The position numbers and the translations under genes were made by a program. A stretch of 64,000 bases of DNA. Origin: Rhodobacterales bacterium HTCC2255. Lineage in GTDB: Bacteria > Pseudomonadota > Alphaproteobacteria > Rhodobacterales > Rhodobacteraceae. A model generated the notes under the pieces. The model was given only the letters and a program-made list of their open reading frames with translations. It had not been told where the DNA came from and searched no databases. Below are positions 1 through 8,071 of this stretch, in pieces. Each line of letters begins with the position of its first letter. Positions within the stretch are counted from its first letter, which is position 1. Location of the stretch: the NCBI GenBank assembly GCA_000153745.1, contig DS022282.1:664027-728026 (forward strand), in the 5' to 3' direction.

Positions 1-813
1 ATGTCAGTTGATCAAATAGAAAATGATTATCCGTTTTATATGCTAGATGACATAATCGCAGCAAATCACAATTTGATTGATGAAGGTTACTTCGATGGTA
101 ATACAATTTTCGATTGGTGGAAAAGATCTGCAAAAGAAAACGGTGTTGAATATGTAAACAACGAAGTTGTCTCAATAGAAAAAAACTCTACGGGTAACTA
201 TGTCGAAACTATAACATTAAAATCTGGTGAAAAAATCAATGCGGGGCAAGTTGTCAATGCTACCGGACCTCGGGCTAGCTTAACTGCACGAATGTTAGGC
301 ATTCAATTACCAGTTGAACCGCGTAAAAGATATACATTCATTTTTGATGCTGAAAAGCCCCTTGACCGAGACTTACCACTTACCATTGACCCGTCTGGAG
401 TTCACATGAGGTCAGAAGGTCAGTACTATTTAGCTGGGTGTCCTCCTGATGTAGATCCAGCAGTTGAATATGATGATTTTACACAAGACCATAACATTTG
501 GCAGGAAAAAGTTTGGCCAATACTGGCAAACAGAATTCCACAATTTGAATCCATCAAATTACTAAATTCTTGGGCAGGTCATTACGCTTTCAATACTCTT
601 GATCAGAACGCAATTGTTGGACCCCATTCGTATGTAAAGAATTTTTTGTTTGTAAACGGATTTTCTGGGCATGGATTTCAACAATCTCCTGCAATGGGTA
701 GAGGTATAGCAGAAATGATTACTTATGGTGAATATAGAACTCTCGATCTTTCTCCATTTGGCTTTGCACGAATAGAAAATAATGAACCATTTATAGAAAA
801 AGCTGTGATTTAA
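1..813 (+). CDS. FAD-dependent oxidoreductase, C-terminal part (cut by window edge)
   Basis: The protein matches the C-terminal half of the DAO/FOXRED1-like family of flavin amine oxidoreductases. The conserved FAD-binding tail SGHGFQQSPAMGRG is at about residues 222-235. The N-terminal GxGxxG dinucleotide-binding motif is missing and an open frame runs right from base 1, so the true start is almost certainly upstream of the window and the ATG at base 1 is probably internal. The substrate is unknown; relatives oxidise N-methylated or other amino compounds. It lies 12 bp before the epimerase gene, so the two are probably co-transcribed at the head of the hps-like cluster. Confidence 0.75.
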   Translation: MSVDQIENDYPFYMLDDIIAANHNLIDEGYFDGNTIFDWWKRSAKENGVEYVNNEVVSIEKNSTGNYVETITLKSGEKINAGQVVNATGPRASLTARMLGIQLPVEPRKRYTFIFDAEKPLDRDLPLTIDPSGVHMRSEGQYYLAGCPPDVDPAVEYDDFTQDHNIWQEKVWPILANRIPQFESIKLLNSWAGHYAFNTLDQNAIVGPHSYVKNFLFVNGFSGHGFQQSPAMGRGIAEMITYGEYRTLDLSPFGFARIENNEPFIEKAVI

Positions 814-825
814 AGGATTTAAAAA

Positions 826-1662
826 ATGAAAAAAATTGTACTCACTGGAGCCGCTGGAAGACTTGGTTCGTATCTTCGAGAACCATTATTAAGACTAGCA
901 CAGGAGCTTGTATCATCAGACATTATTGAAAGTATTGGAACACTTCACCCAAATGAAACATATGTAAGAGCCGATCTATCAGATTTATCAGCAATGATTG
1001 ATCTACTCAAAGGTGCCGACATGGTAGTTCATTTTGGTGCAATAGGCGACGAAGCACCCTTTGACGCAATATTACAGGCAAATATTGTTGGAGCATATAA
1101 TATTTGGGAAGCGGCTCATCAAAACGGAGTGAAGCGTGTCGTTTATGCAAGCTCAATTCATGCCGTAGGAATGCATAAAAAAACAGATTTTATTGGTACT
1201 GACGTTCCACATAGGCCTGACACTTATTATGGACTAGCAAAGTGTTTTGCCGAAGACCTCGCTTCTCTTTATTGGGATAAACGCGGATTAGAATCTGTTT
1301 GTATGCGTATTCTATCGTGTGCTCAGGTATCTAATCCTAGAGCTGTTGGTTCTTGGTTATCGTATGATGATTTAATTCAGCTTGTTGAAAAATCTATCAC
1401 TACACAAATAACTGGTTTCTCAATTGTTTATGGTGTTTCGAATAATGACCGTGCAACTGTTGATAATAGTATGGCTAGCCATCTTGGGTTTAAACCAAAA
1501 GATAACGCTGAACAATTTGCAGAAAAAATTTATTCTGAAGAAGAAAAGCTAGATCCATACGATCAAGGTGCAGTTTGCCAGGGAGGGCCTTTTGCATCAG
1601 TCGAGTTAGGTCATAGTGGTGTTGCCACAATGAAAATAGCAAATGATAAAAAAGTAATTTAA
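826..1662 (+). CDS. NAD-dependent epimerase/dehydratase, uronate dehydrogenase-like
   Basis: This is an extended short-chain dehydrogenase with a Rossmann motif TGAAGRLG at residues 7-14 and the catalytic pair Tyr135-x3-Lys139 (YGLAK). Size (278 aa) and the overall pattern resemble uronate dehydrogenase (Udh), which oxidises hexuronates to aldarolactones, but the family is broad and sequence alone does not fix the substrate. It starts 12 bp after the upstream FAD oxidoreductase and is followed by a 121-bp gap with a hairpin before the hpsN-like gene. It may belong to the same carbon-source pathway or be a separate two-gene unit. Confidence 0.7.
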   Translation: MKKIVLTGAAGRLGSYLREPLLRLAQELVSSDIIESIGTLHPNETYVRADLSDLSAMIDLLKGADMVVHFGAIGDEAPFDAILQANIVGAYNIWEAAHQNGVKRVVYASSIHAVGMHKKTDFIGTDVPHRPDTYYGLAKCFAEDLASLYWDKRGLESVCMRILSCAQVSNPRAVGSWLSYDDLIQLVEKSITTQITGFSIVYGVSNNDRATVDNSMASHLGFKPKDNAEQFAEKIYSEEEKLDPYDQGAVCQGGPFASVELGHSGVATMKIANDKKVI

Positions 1663-1692
1663 TAAATTTAAAACATAAAGATCTGGAACATT

Positions 1693-1724
1693 AGGTTTTG
1701 AAAAACCGAAAGTTTTAAAAACCT
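1693..1724 (+). terminator. Nested hairpin upstream of hpsN-like gene
   Basis: Outer arms AGGTTTT and AAAACCT enclose inner arms AAAAC and GTTTT around the loop CGAAA. No clear T-tract follows, so it is either a weak terminator for the two upstream genes or a leader structure or operator for the hpsN-like gene that begins 60 bp later. Confidence 0.35.
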
Positions 1725-1783
1725 CTATGCCTTATTAAAATTATAAGCCAATATTACGCAAAATTTACCATAAAGGATAACCC

Positions 1784-3091
1784 ATGGCTCGTGTATATTT
1801 AAAGAAAGCAGAAAAGACTGCAAAAACTGATGCAGGCTCAACTCAGGATATTGTACGTGGCATTCTTTCGGATATCGAAGAAGGTCGTGAAAAAGTTGCA
1901 TTAGAGATTTCTGCTAAATTTGATAAATACTCAGGCAATGCAATATTATCACGTGATGAAATTGATGAAGCTAAAGAAAAAATTCCCCAAAAATTACGTG
2001 ATGATATGCATTATGCACATGACAATATCATGCGTTTTGCACTTGCTCAAAAGGGCACAATGTCAAACATGGAAATGGAACTTCATCCAGGCTTAATAAC
2101 AGGTCAAAAGTTAATCCCTGTTAATGCAGCAGGTTGTTATGTGCCAGGTGGTCGATATGCACACATAGCTTCAGCCATGATGACAGTTACAACTGCTAAA
2201 GCCGCTGGAGTTGGACATATTACAGCATGTTCTCCACCAAATGGAGATGAAGGTATAAATCCTGCAATTATATATGCTGCTGATTTAGCTGGAGCAGATA
2301 AAATATTATCTCTTGGCGGTGTTCAGGGTGTTGCATCAATGACATATGGTTTATTTGATCTGCCTGAAGCTGATATTATTGTGGGTCCAGGAAATCAATT
2401 TGTAGCTGAAGCAAAGCGCCAACTATTTGGACGTGTTGGCATAGACATGATTGCAGGACCGACAGACAGCCTTATATTAGCTGATGCTGATGCAGATCCA
2501 GAAATAGTAGCATGTGATTTGGTTGGACAAGCAGAACATGGCTATAATTCTCCTGTTTGGTTAGTTACTGACAGCAAAGAACTTGCTGAGAAAGTAATTG
2601 AACTAGTTCCAGGATATATTGAGAGCTTACCTGGCACAAACCGTGAGAATGCTACTGCAGCTTGGCGTGATTATGCAGAAGTAATTGTATGCTCTGACAG
2701 AGAAGAAATGGCAGCTACATCTGATGATTATGCACCAGAACACCTCACGGTTCAGGCTTCAGATCTTGATTGGTGGTTAGATCGCTTAACATGTTATGGG
2801 TCACTATTCCTAGGCGAAGAAACTACGGTTGCTTATGGTGACAAATCATCAGGGCCAAACCATGTTTTACCTACATCGAGGTCTGCACGCTACACTGGTG
2901 GCCTATCGGTGCACAAATATATGAAAGTCGTTACTTATCAAAGGTCAACTCGTGAAGGAGCTAAGCGCGTTGCTGAATCCTGTGCACGCATATCACGTCT
3001 TGAAGGCATGGAAGGTCACGCTCGCACTGCAGATATTCGTTTAGCGAAATATTTTCCTGGTGAGAATTTCGACCTGACACCTGAAGGTTAA
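1784..3091 (+). CDS. hpsN: HpsN-like sulfopropanediol 3-dehydrogenase (histidinol dehydrogenase family)
   Basis: The fold and key residues are those of the zinc, NAD-dependent histidinol dehydrogenase family: the catalytic Glu319-His320 pair in YAPEHL, and the metal-site segments GQAEHGYNSP and GHARTADIR. The N-terminal part (HPGLITGQKLIPVNAAG, then CYVPGGRYAHIASA) is typical of the HpsN branch rather than of biosynthetic HisD as I know it. HpsN oxidises (R)-2,3-dihydroxypropane-1-sulfonate to sulfolactate with two NAD. The context supports this: no other histidine-biosynthesis gene is nearby, and an SDR, a zinc alcohol dehydrogenase, a regulator and a TRAP transporter follow, as in hps clusters. 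Start ATG 1784 has the ribosome site AAAGGA. The function is inferred; a paralogue acting on another alcohol is possible. Confidence 0.75.
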   Translation: MARVYLKKAEKTAKTDAGSTQDIVRGILSDIEEGREKVALEISAKFDKYSGNAILSRDEIDEAKEKIPQKLRDDMHYAHDNIMRFALAQKGTMSNMEMELHPGLITGQKLIPVNAAGCYVPGGRYAHIASAMMTVTTAKAAGVGHITACSPPNGDEGINPAIIYAADLAGADKILSLGGVQGVASMTYGLFDLPEADIIVGPGNQFVAEAKRQLFGRVGIDMIAGPTDSLILADADADPEIVACDLVGQAEHGYNSPVWLVTDSKELAEKVIELVPGYIESLPGTNRENATAAWRDYAEVIVCSDREEMAATSDDYAPEHLTVQASDLDWWLDRLTCYGSLFLGEETTVAYGDKSSGPNHVLPTSRSARYTGGLSVHKYMKVVTYQRSTREGAKRVAESCARISRLEGMEGHARTADIRLAKYFPGENFDLTPEG

Positions 3092-3094
3092 TTA

Positions 3095-3838
3095 ATGTTT
3101 GAAGTTAGTGGAAAAATCATTGCAGTAACAGGTGCATCCTCTGGGATTGGCCAGGCAATGGCTAGCCATTTAGCCAAAAGTGGCGCAAAGGTAATTGCTA
3201 TAGCACGTAGAACTGAGGCTTTATCAAAATGGGCTGAAAATACTGACGGCAGTGTAGGCTTCGTTGCAGCTGATCTTGGTGATATAGATTCATTGGCAAA
3301 TGTATCTCAAAAAATAAAATCCCATTTTGGCAATGTTGACATACTTATAAACGCCGCTGGATTAAACCCTCGCATTCATGCAGATGAAGTTACAAAAAAA
3401 ATCTGGAACGAAACCTTAGATATTAATTTAAACGCACCGTTTTTTCTTGCCCAACAGATGGTTCCCGCAATGAAAGAATCCAAATGGGGTCGTATTATAA
3501 ACTTTGCATCACTTCAGTCAGAACGTGCTTTCGAAAATGGCATTTCATATGGCACAGCAAAAGGTGGCGTAATGCAAATGACGCGGGCAATGGCGCAGGC
3601 TTGGTCCAAAGATGGTATAACGGTTAATGCAATAGCTCCTGGCTTTTTTCCAACAGAATTAACAGCTTCTGTTTTTGCCAACGAAGCATTAGCAAATCAA
3701 AATGCAAACCAGACATGTATAGGCAGAAATGGAACCATGGATGACCTAACCGGTCCAGTCCAGTTTTTATGCTCCAACGCAAGTGCATATATAACTGGCC
3801 AAACACTTTATGTTGATGGGGGTTTCACTGCAAAATGA
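3095..3838 (+). CDS. hpsO: Short-chain dehydrogenase, HpsO-like
   Basis: A classical SDR of 247 aa with cofactor motif TGASSGIG at residues 12-19, NAAG near 86-89, catalytic Ser139 and Tyr152-x3-Lys156 (YGTAK). It lies 3 bp after the hpsN-like gene and overlaps the next gene by 4 bp (ATGA), so the three are translationally coupled. In hps clusters two dehydrogenases (HpsO, HpsP) are proposed to interconvert the DHPS enantiomers through the 2-keto compound. Position and family fit that role, but SDR specificity cannot be read from sequence. The symbol is assigned by context. Confidence 0.6.
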   Translation: MFEVSGKIIAVTGASSGIGQAMASHLAKSGAKVIAIARRTEALSKWAENTDGSVGFVAADLGDIDSLANVSQKIKSHFGNVDILINAAGLNPRIHADEVTKKIWNETLDINLNAPFFLAQQMVPAMKESKWGRIINFASLQSERAFENGISYGTAKGGVMQMTRAMAQAWSKDGITVNAIAPGFFPTELTASVFANEALANQNANQTCIGRNGTMDDLTGPVQFLCSNASAYITGQTLYVDGGFTAK

Positions 3839-4827
3839 AAGCATTAGTATATACGGGACTTAAAACACTAGAATATCGTGATGTTCCAAACCCAGATTTA
3901 AAAGATGATGAAAACCTAATATCCATACGATCAGTTGGTATCTGTGGATCGGATATGCACGCATTCCTGGGACATGATGATCGTCGCCCTGCCCCATTAA
4001 TCCTTGGCCACGAAGCTGCTGGTGACGTTATAGAAGGTCCACTCAAGGGCACTCGAGTAACCATAAATCCATTAGTTACCTGTCAAAAATGTAAAGAATG
4101 TAAATCTAATCGGTCTAACCTTTGTGGTAAAAGACAGATTATTTCAATGCAGCCAAGAGAGGGAGCATTTGCAGAAATGGTTGCAATGCCCAGCCGAAAC
4201 TTAGTAGTGGTACCTGATAATATATCATTTAATGACGCTGCCCTTACAGAACCTTTGGCAGTTTGTTGGCACGCAGTAAGACTTGGAATTAACGCGCTTG
4301 ATACGGAAATTCAGACTGCAAATACTCTTGTTATAGGTGGCGGTGCAATTGGACTTGGTTCGGCACTTTCATTAATGGCAAAAGGTGTCAAAAAAATTAA
4401 AATTGCAGAACCAAATGCAAAAAGAAGAGCATTTCTTCAAGCAAATACATGGTTTGATATTTATGACCCTACCGAAGGGCATGGCGAATTATCTAATTAC
4501 GATATTGTCATTGATGCAGTAGGGTTTGCCTCGAGTAGAACAGACGCTTGCGCATTAGCAAAACCAGGTAGTGTAATTTTACATATTGGTTTAGGCGATA
4601 GTGATGGTGGCTTAGACATTCGCAGGCTTACTCTACAAGAAATTCGCTTCATAGGCACTTATACTTATACTGAACAAGACTTTATAGATACTGCACATGC
4701 AATATTTGATGGAAGTTTTGGATCCTTAGATTGGTACCAAACACGCCCACTTTCAGAAGGTAACGATGCTTTTGAGCAAATATTAAATGGTGAGATCGCT
4801 GCACCTAAGATCGTTCTAAATCCTTAA
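3835..4827 (+). CDS. hpsP: Zinc-dependent alcohol dehydrogenase, HpsP-like
   Basis: A medium-chain dehydrogenase of 330 aa. Catalytic zinc ligands are visible as Cys37 (CGSD) and His59-Glu60 (GHE). Four structural-zinc cysteines are at about 83, 86, 89 and 97. The Rossmann motif GGGAIGLG follows near residue 167. It resembles the L-idonate/galactitol dehydrogenase group and occupies the third place of the hpsNOP-like block, overlapping the SDR by 4 bp. The expected role is oxidation or racemisation of a short sulfonated or sugar polyol. It meets the IclR gene tail to tail, the two stops sharing one TTAA. Confidence 0.6.
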   Translation: MKALVYTGLKTLEYRDVPNPDLKDDENLISIRSVGICGSDMHAFLGHDDRRPAPLILGHEAAGDVIEGPLKGTRVTINPLVTCQKCKECKSNRSNLCGKRQIISMQPREGAFAEMVAMPSRNLVVVPDNISFNDAALTEPLAVCWHAVRLGINALDTEIQTANTLVIGGGAIGLGSALSLMAKGVKKIKIAEPNAKRRAFLQANTWFDIYDPTEGHGELSNYDIVIDAVGFASSRTDACALAKPGSVILHIGLGDSDGGLDIRRLTLQEIRFIGTYTYTEQDFIDTAHAIFDGSFGSLDWYQTRPLSEGNDAFEQILNGEIAAPKIVLNP

Positions 4828-5594
4828 GACAACAGCCCCTGTTCGAGGGTTTTTGAACCATTAAATAAAACTTCCCGGTGTTCTACTAAATATTCTATAG
4901 ACAACCTCTGTGAGGGGCCATGGAATGCCAAGGCTGCTACAAATCTCCCACTATTATCAGTCACTGGTACTGCAATAGCCCGCATTCCATCCATAAATTC
5001 TTCATCATCTATTGAATAACCTTGCTTAGAGATTTTATCTAGCTCCTCCATCAACTTATCAACATCTACAAACGTTTTATCAGTAAGTTTTTCTAAATTT
5101 AGAGCAGAAACAAACTTTCTACGCGCAAATTTTGATAAGCTTGCCAAAAAACATTTTCCACTCGCTGTACAATGAAATGGAACATTTGTACCAACCGGAA
5201 GCTGTACACGAAAAGCCCAGTTTGTATCTATTCTATCTAAATAATGCATCCCCGACTCCTCTGGAACCACATAATTTACAGCCTCGTGTACTGCTGATGC
5301 TACAGTCTGAAGAACTTGATGGCGGGTTATATAAAAGCGGGACGCATGTAAGAGCCCTGCACCCATCAATCTTAATCTACGGCTTGGACGGTACCTTTTG
5401 CCTCCTGGTTCACGATTTAAAAAGCCTTCCTTTTCAAGTGTTGATACTAATCTATGAACGGTTTGCTTTGGTAGACCAATCTCATCGTTTATTTCCGTAG
5501 CAGTCATGGCACGATCTGATCTTCCAATAACTTCCAGTATTAAAAGTGTCCTAAGATTACTTGGAATTCTGTTTTCTTCTAGTTCTTTTGACAT
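4824..5594 (-). CDS. IclR-family transcriptional regulator
   Basis: 256 aa with an N-terminal winged helix-turn-helix (about residues 15-75, including the recognition segment EIGLPKQTVHRLVSTLEKEG) and a C-terminal IclR effector domain (about 80-250, containing VGTNVPFHCTASGKCFLA). It is transcribed divergently from the GMC oxidoreductase, and its 3' end meets the hpsP-like gene. This placement between the two halves of the catabolic island makes it the likely local regulator, with a degradation intermediate as ligand. A candidate operator lies in the 103-bp divergent gap at 5657-5671. Confidence 0.85.
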   Translation of the reverse strand: MSKELEENRIPSNLRTLLILEVIGRSDRAMTATEINDEIGLPKQTVHRLVSTLEKEGFLNREPGGKRYRPSRRLRLMGAGLLHASRFYITRHQVLQTVASAVHEAVNYVVPEESGMHYLDRIDTNWAFRVQLPVGTNVPFHCTASGKCFLASLSKFARRKFVSALNLEKLTDKTFVDVDKLMEELDKISKQGYSIDDEEFMDGMRAIAVPVTDNSGRFVAALAFHGPSQRLSIEYLVEHREVLFNGSKTLEQGLLS

Positions 5595-5656
5595 TTATTA
5601 AAATCTCTTGTTGCACGAATCACTTTAAACCATTTAAATGCTTATATAGCAAAAAC

Positions 5657-5671
5657 GGGACTAAAAGTCTC
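5657..5671. promoter_or_regulatory. Candidate IclR operator in divergent promoter gap
   Basis: A 15-bp near-palindrome, GGGACT and AGTCTC around AAA, sits in the gap between the divergent IclR and GMC genes, 26 bp before the GMC start. IclR proteins usually bind short inverted repeats of this size. No second copy was noticed in front of the hpsN-like or TRAP genes, so the link to the regulator is inferred. Confidence 0.35.
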
Positions 5672-5697
5672 ATTTTTTAATATTTCGAGGTTTTTTA

Positions 5698-7296
5698 TTG
5701 GAATTTGACTATATTATTGTTGGAGCAGGCTCTGCTGGGTGCGCTATTGCCAACCGTTTGTCAGAAAACGGGAGATATTCTGTTGCCTTATTAGAAGCTG
5801 GTGGCAAAGACACTAATCCATGGATACATATACCAGTTGGCTATTTTAAAACTATGGGTAATCCCAAAACTGATTGGTGCTATAGTACTGAAGCTGACAA
5901 AGGAATTAATGATAGATCAATTCCGTGGCCACGTGGAAGAGTTTTAGGTGGATGTAGCTCTATAAATGGATTGTTATACGTAAGAGGTCAATCACAAGAC
6001 TTTGATAATTGGCGTGATTTGGGTAATGTAGGATGGGGATGGGATGATGTCCTTCCACTATTCAAAAAAGCTGAATCCTGGAAAGGTGACACAAAGAGTA
6101 ATTTGAGAGGCCATGATGGTCCCCTCTCAGTATCACCAACTCGCTTAAGTCGGGACGTAGTAGATAGATGGGTCGATGCAGCTGTCGAAAGTGGTTATAA
6201 GCGAAATTACGATTATAACGCAGAAGACCAAGAAGGCGTTGGATATTTCCAATTAACAGCAGACAAAGGCCGTAGATGCTCAACTGCAGTTGCCTATCTT
6301 AACCCAGCAAAAAAAAGAAAAAACCTACATATACTTACAAATACTCAAGTAGAAAAAATTATAATAGAAAATGGCCGAGCATCGGCTGTGAGTGTGATTC
6401 AAAACTTTACGCCAAAAATTATTAATGCGCGAAAAGAAATAATATTATCTGCCGGAGCAATTGGATCACCTCAAATACTAATGTTATCTGGAATTGGTGA
6501 TCCTAAAGAATTAAAGAAACATAATATTAATGTAGTCAAAAACCTTCCCGGTGTAGGTAAGAATCTCCAAGATCATCTTCAGGCTCGGCCAATATTTAAA
6601 ACAGACTTATCTACAATAAATATAGAAACAAATAACATTTTTAAACAAGGTATGATTGCATTGCAATACGCCATGAGCAGAACCGGTCCTATGACAATGG
6701 CTGCAAGTTTAGGGACTGCTTTTTTAAAGACTGATGATAAATTAAAAACGCCAGACATTCAGTTTCATATCCAACCATTTAGTGCAAACAACGCTGTAGA
6801 AGGTACTCATAAATTTTCCGCATTCACAGCATCAGTTCTTCAAATGAGACCTGAAAGTACTGGCCACCTGGAGCTTGTCTCAGCAAATCACAAAGATCAT
6901 CCTAAAATTCATCCAAATTATTTAGACAAAGATATTGATAAAAAGACCATAGTAAAAGGTATTCAAATTGCCCGCAAAATTGCACAATTTGAACCCCTTA
7001 AGTCTCACATTATTGAAGAGTTCCAGCCTGGCACTGAAGTGAAATTCGATGATTATGAAGCTACTTTAAATTGGGCAAGACAAACTTCTGTTACGATTTA
7101 CCATCCTACTGGTACTTGCAAGATGGGAAATGACAAAATGGCAGTTGTGGATGAGCGATTGCGTGTGTATGGAGTCGACGGCCTAAGAGTGGCCGATTGT
7201 TCAATAATGCCTGTAATAACATCAGGCAATACAAACGCACCAGCAATTATGATTGGTGAGAAAGTTTCACAAATGACATTAGAGGATGCAGTGTAA
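5698..7296 (+). CDS. GMC-family oxidoreductase, choline dehydrogenase-like
   Basis: A complete glucose-methanol-choline oxidoreductase (532 aa). The FAD motif GAGSAG is at residues 9-14, and the GMC signature region PRGRVLGGCSSINGLLYVRG follows near 80. The C-terminal domain has the catalytic His469 (YHPTGTC) and the SGNTNAP segment near 509-515. Members are FAD-dependent alcohol dehydrogenases; BetA is best known, but many marine paralogues have other substrates. No betB or betI is adjacent, so choline is not favoured and a substrate linked to the hps-like island is possible. The start is TTG, supported by GAGG 7 nt upstream; no ATG fits. Confidence 0.8.
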   Translation: MEFDYIIVGAGSAGCAIANRLSENGRYSVALLEAGGKDTNPWIHIPVGYFKTMGNPKTDWCYSTEADKGINDRSIPWPRGRVLGGCSSINGLLYVRGQSQDFDNWRDLGNVGWGWDDVLPLFKKAESWKGDTKSNLRGHDGPLSVSPTRLSRDVVDRWVDAAVESGYKRNYDYNAEDQEGVGYFQLTADKGRRCSTAVAYLNPAKKRKNLHILTNTQVEKIIIENGRASAVSVIQNFTPKIINARKEIILSAGAIGSPQILMLSGIGDPKELKKHNINVVKNLPGVGKNLQDHLQARPIFKTDLSTINIETNNIFKQGMIALQYAMSRTGPMTMAASLGTAFLKTDDKLKTPDIQFHIQPFSANNAVEGTHKFSAFTASVLQMRPESTGHLELVSANHKDHPKIHPNYLDKDIDKKTIVKGIQIARKIAQFEPLKSHIIEEFQPGTEVKFDDYEATLNWARQTSVTIYHPTGTCKMGNDKMAVVDERLRVYGVDGLRVADCSIMPVITSGNTNAPAIMIGEKVSQMTLEDAV

Positions 7297-7961
7297 TGTT
7301 AGACACAGTTGTTGGTTTTGGCCAAATAATAATAGCCGACTTAATTCTTTCAGGTGACAATGCACTTGTTATTGGAATGGCAGCTGCTGGCTTGCCTACT
7401 GAGCAACGTAAAAAAGCAATATTTTATGGTATGGTCATAGCTGCAGTCTTACGAATTGTTTTTGCATTAATTGCTACATATTTATTAGGTGTAAAAGGAC
7501 TGTTATTTTTTGGGTCAGTGCTTCTATTTTGGGTTTGCTGGTCTTTATTCAAAGAAATAAGGAGTGGGAGTCATTCCGATGGTGCTATTTCAAGTGATGG
7601 CACAATCGATTCACTATCAGATAGTAATGTACCTCAAAAAACTATGTTTGCGGCACTATTATCAATTACCATTGCTGATATTACCATGTCTTTAGACAAT
7701 GTATTGGCTGTTGCTGGCATAGCGAATGGTGACACTCAAATGTTAGTATTTGGTCTTGGGTTAGCTATCGTGCTTATGGCATTTGCTGCCACTTTAATAA
7801 TGAAATTACTAGCTAAGTATCCTTGGATATCTTGGCTAGGATTAGTTGTATTGGTTTATGTTGCGGGTGAAATGATGTATCGTGGTTTTTACGATATCTC
7901 AACCGGAATAGGTCCAATGTTAGGATTGGTCGAGGGCATGGATATGTCCAAACACCACTAA
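7296..7961 (+). CDS. TerC/YjbE-family integral membrane protein
   Basis: 221 aa with about six or seven membrane segments and the two family motifs: LSGDNALVIGMA near residue 19 and DITMSLDNVLAVAG near 128, whose acidic residues are thought to bind metal. TerC-family proteins in other bacteria export manganese or related cations. The ATG overlaps the GMC stop by one base, so it is translated with that gene. The reason for coupling a metal exporter to this catabolic operon is not evident. Confidence 0.8.
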   Translation: MLDTVVGFGQIIIADLILSGDNALVIGMAAAGLPTEQRKKAIFYGMVIAAVLRIVFALIATYLLGVKGLLFFGSVLLFWVCWSLFKEIRSGSHSDGAISSDGTIDSLSDSNVPQKTMFAALLSITIADITMSLDNVLAVAGIANGDTQMLVFGLGLAIVLMAFAATLIMKLLAKYPWISWLGLVVLVYVAGEMMYRGFYDISTGIGPMLGLVEGMDMSKHH

Positions 7962-7967
7962 AGACGG

Positions 7968-7992
7968 TTTGCCATGCATAATGCATGGCAAA
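7968..7992 (+). promoter_or_regulatory. Perfect hairpin between terC and TRAP binding-protein gene
   Basis: Arms TTTGCCATGC and GCATGGCAAA (10 bp) enclose ATAAT, just after the terC stop. The downstream sequence lacks a T-tract, so it is not a standard terminator. A second, weaker inverted repeat (CCCC-TTT with AAA-TGGGG) follows at about 8003-8028, before the strong ribosome site AAGGGAGG. Likely roles are mRNA processing or stability, or an operator for the transporter genes. Confidence 0.45.
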
Positions 7993-8071
7993 TTGAAACA
8001 CCGCCCCTTTTAAGTCTTCGAAATGGGGGGGAATAAGTAAAGAGGACAAAACTTAAGGGAGGATAAAACAT

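Noticed and set aside
1784-3091. Histidinol dehydrogenase of histidine biosynthesis
   Set aside because: Family fold is the same, but the neighbours (SDR, alcohol dehydrogenase, IclR, TRAP) and the N-terminal sequence fit the HpsN branch better. Kept as the main alternative.
5132-5500. 122-residue plus-strand frame inside the IclR gene
   Set aside because: Antisense to a clear IclR protein, with no family resemblance.
7962-8071. yybP-ykoY-type Mn riboswitch near terC
   Set aside because: The hairpins lie after terC, not before it, and lack the known consensus. The terC start overlaps the preceding gene.
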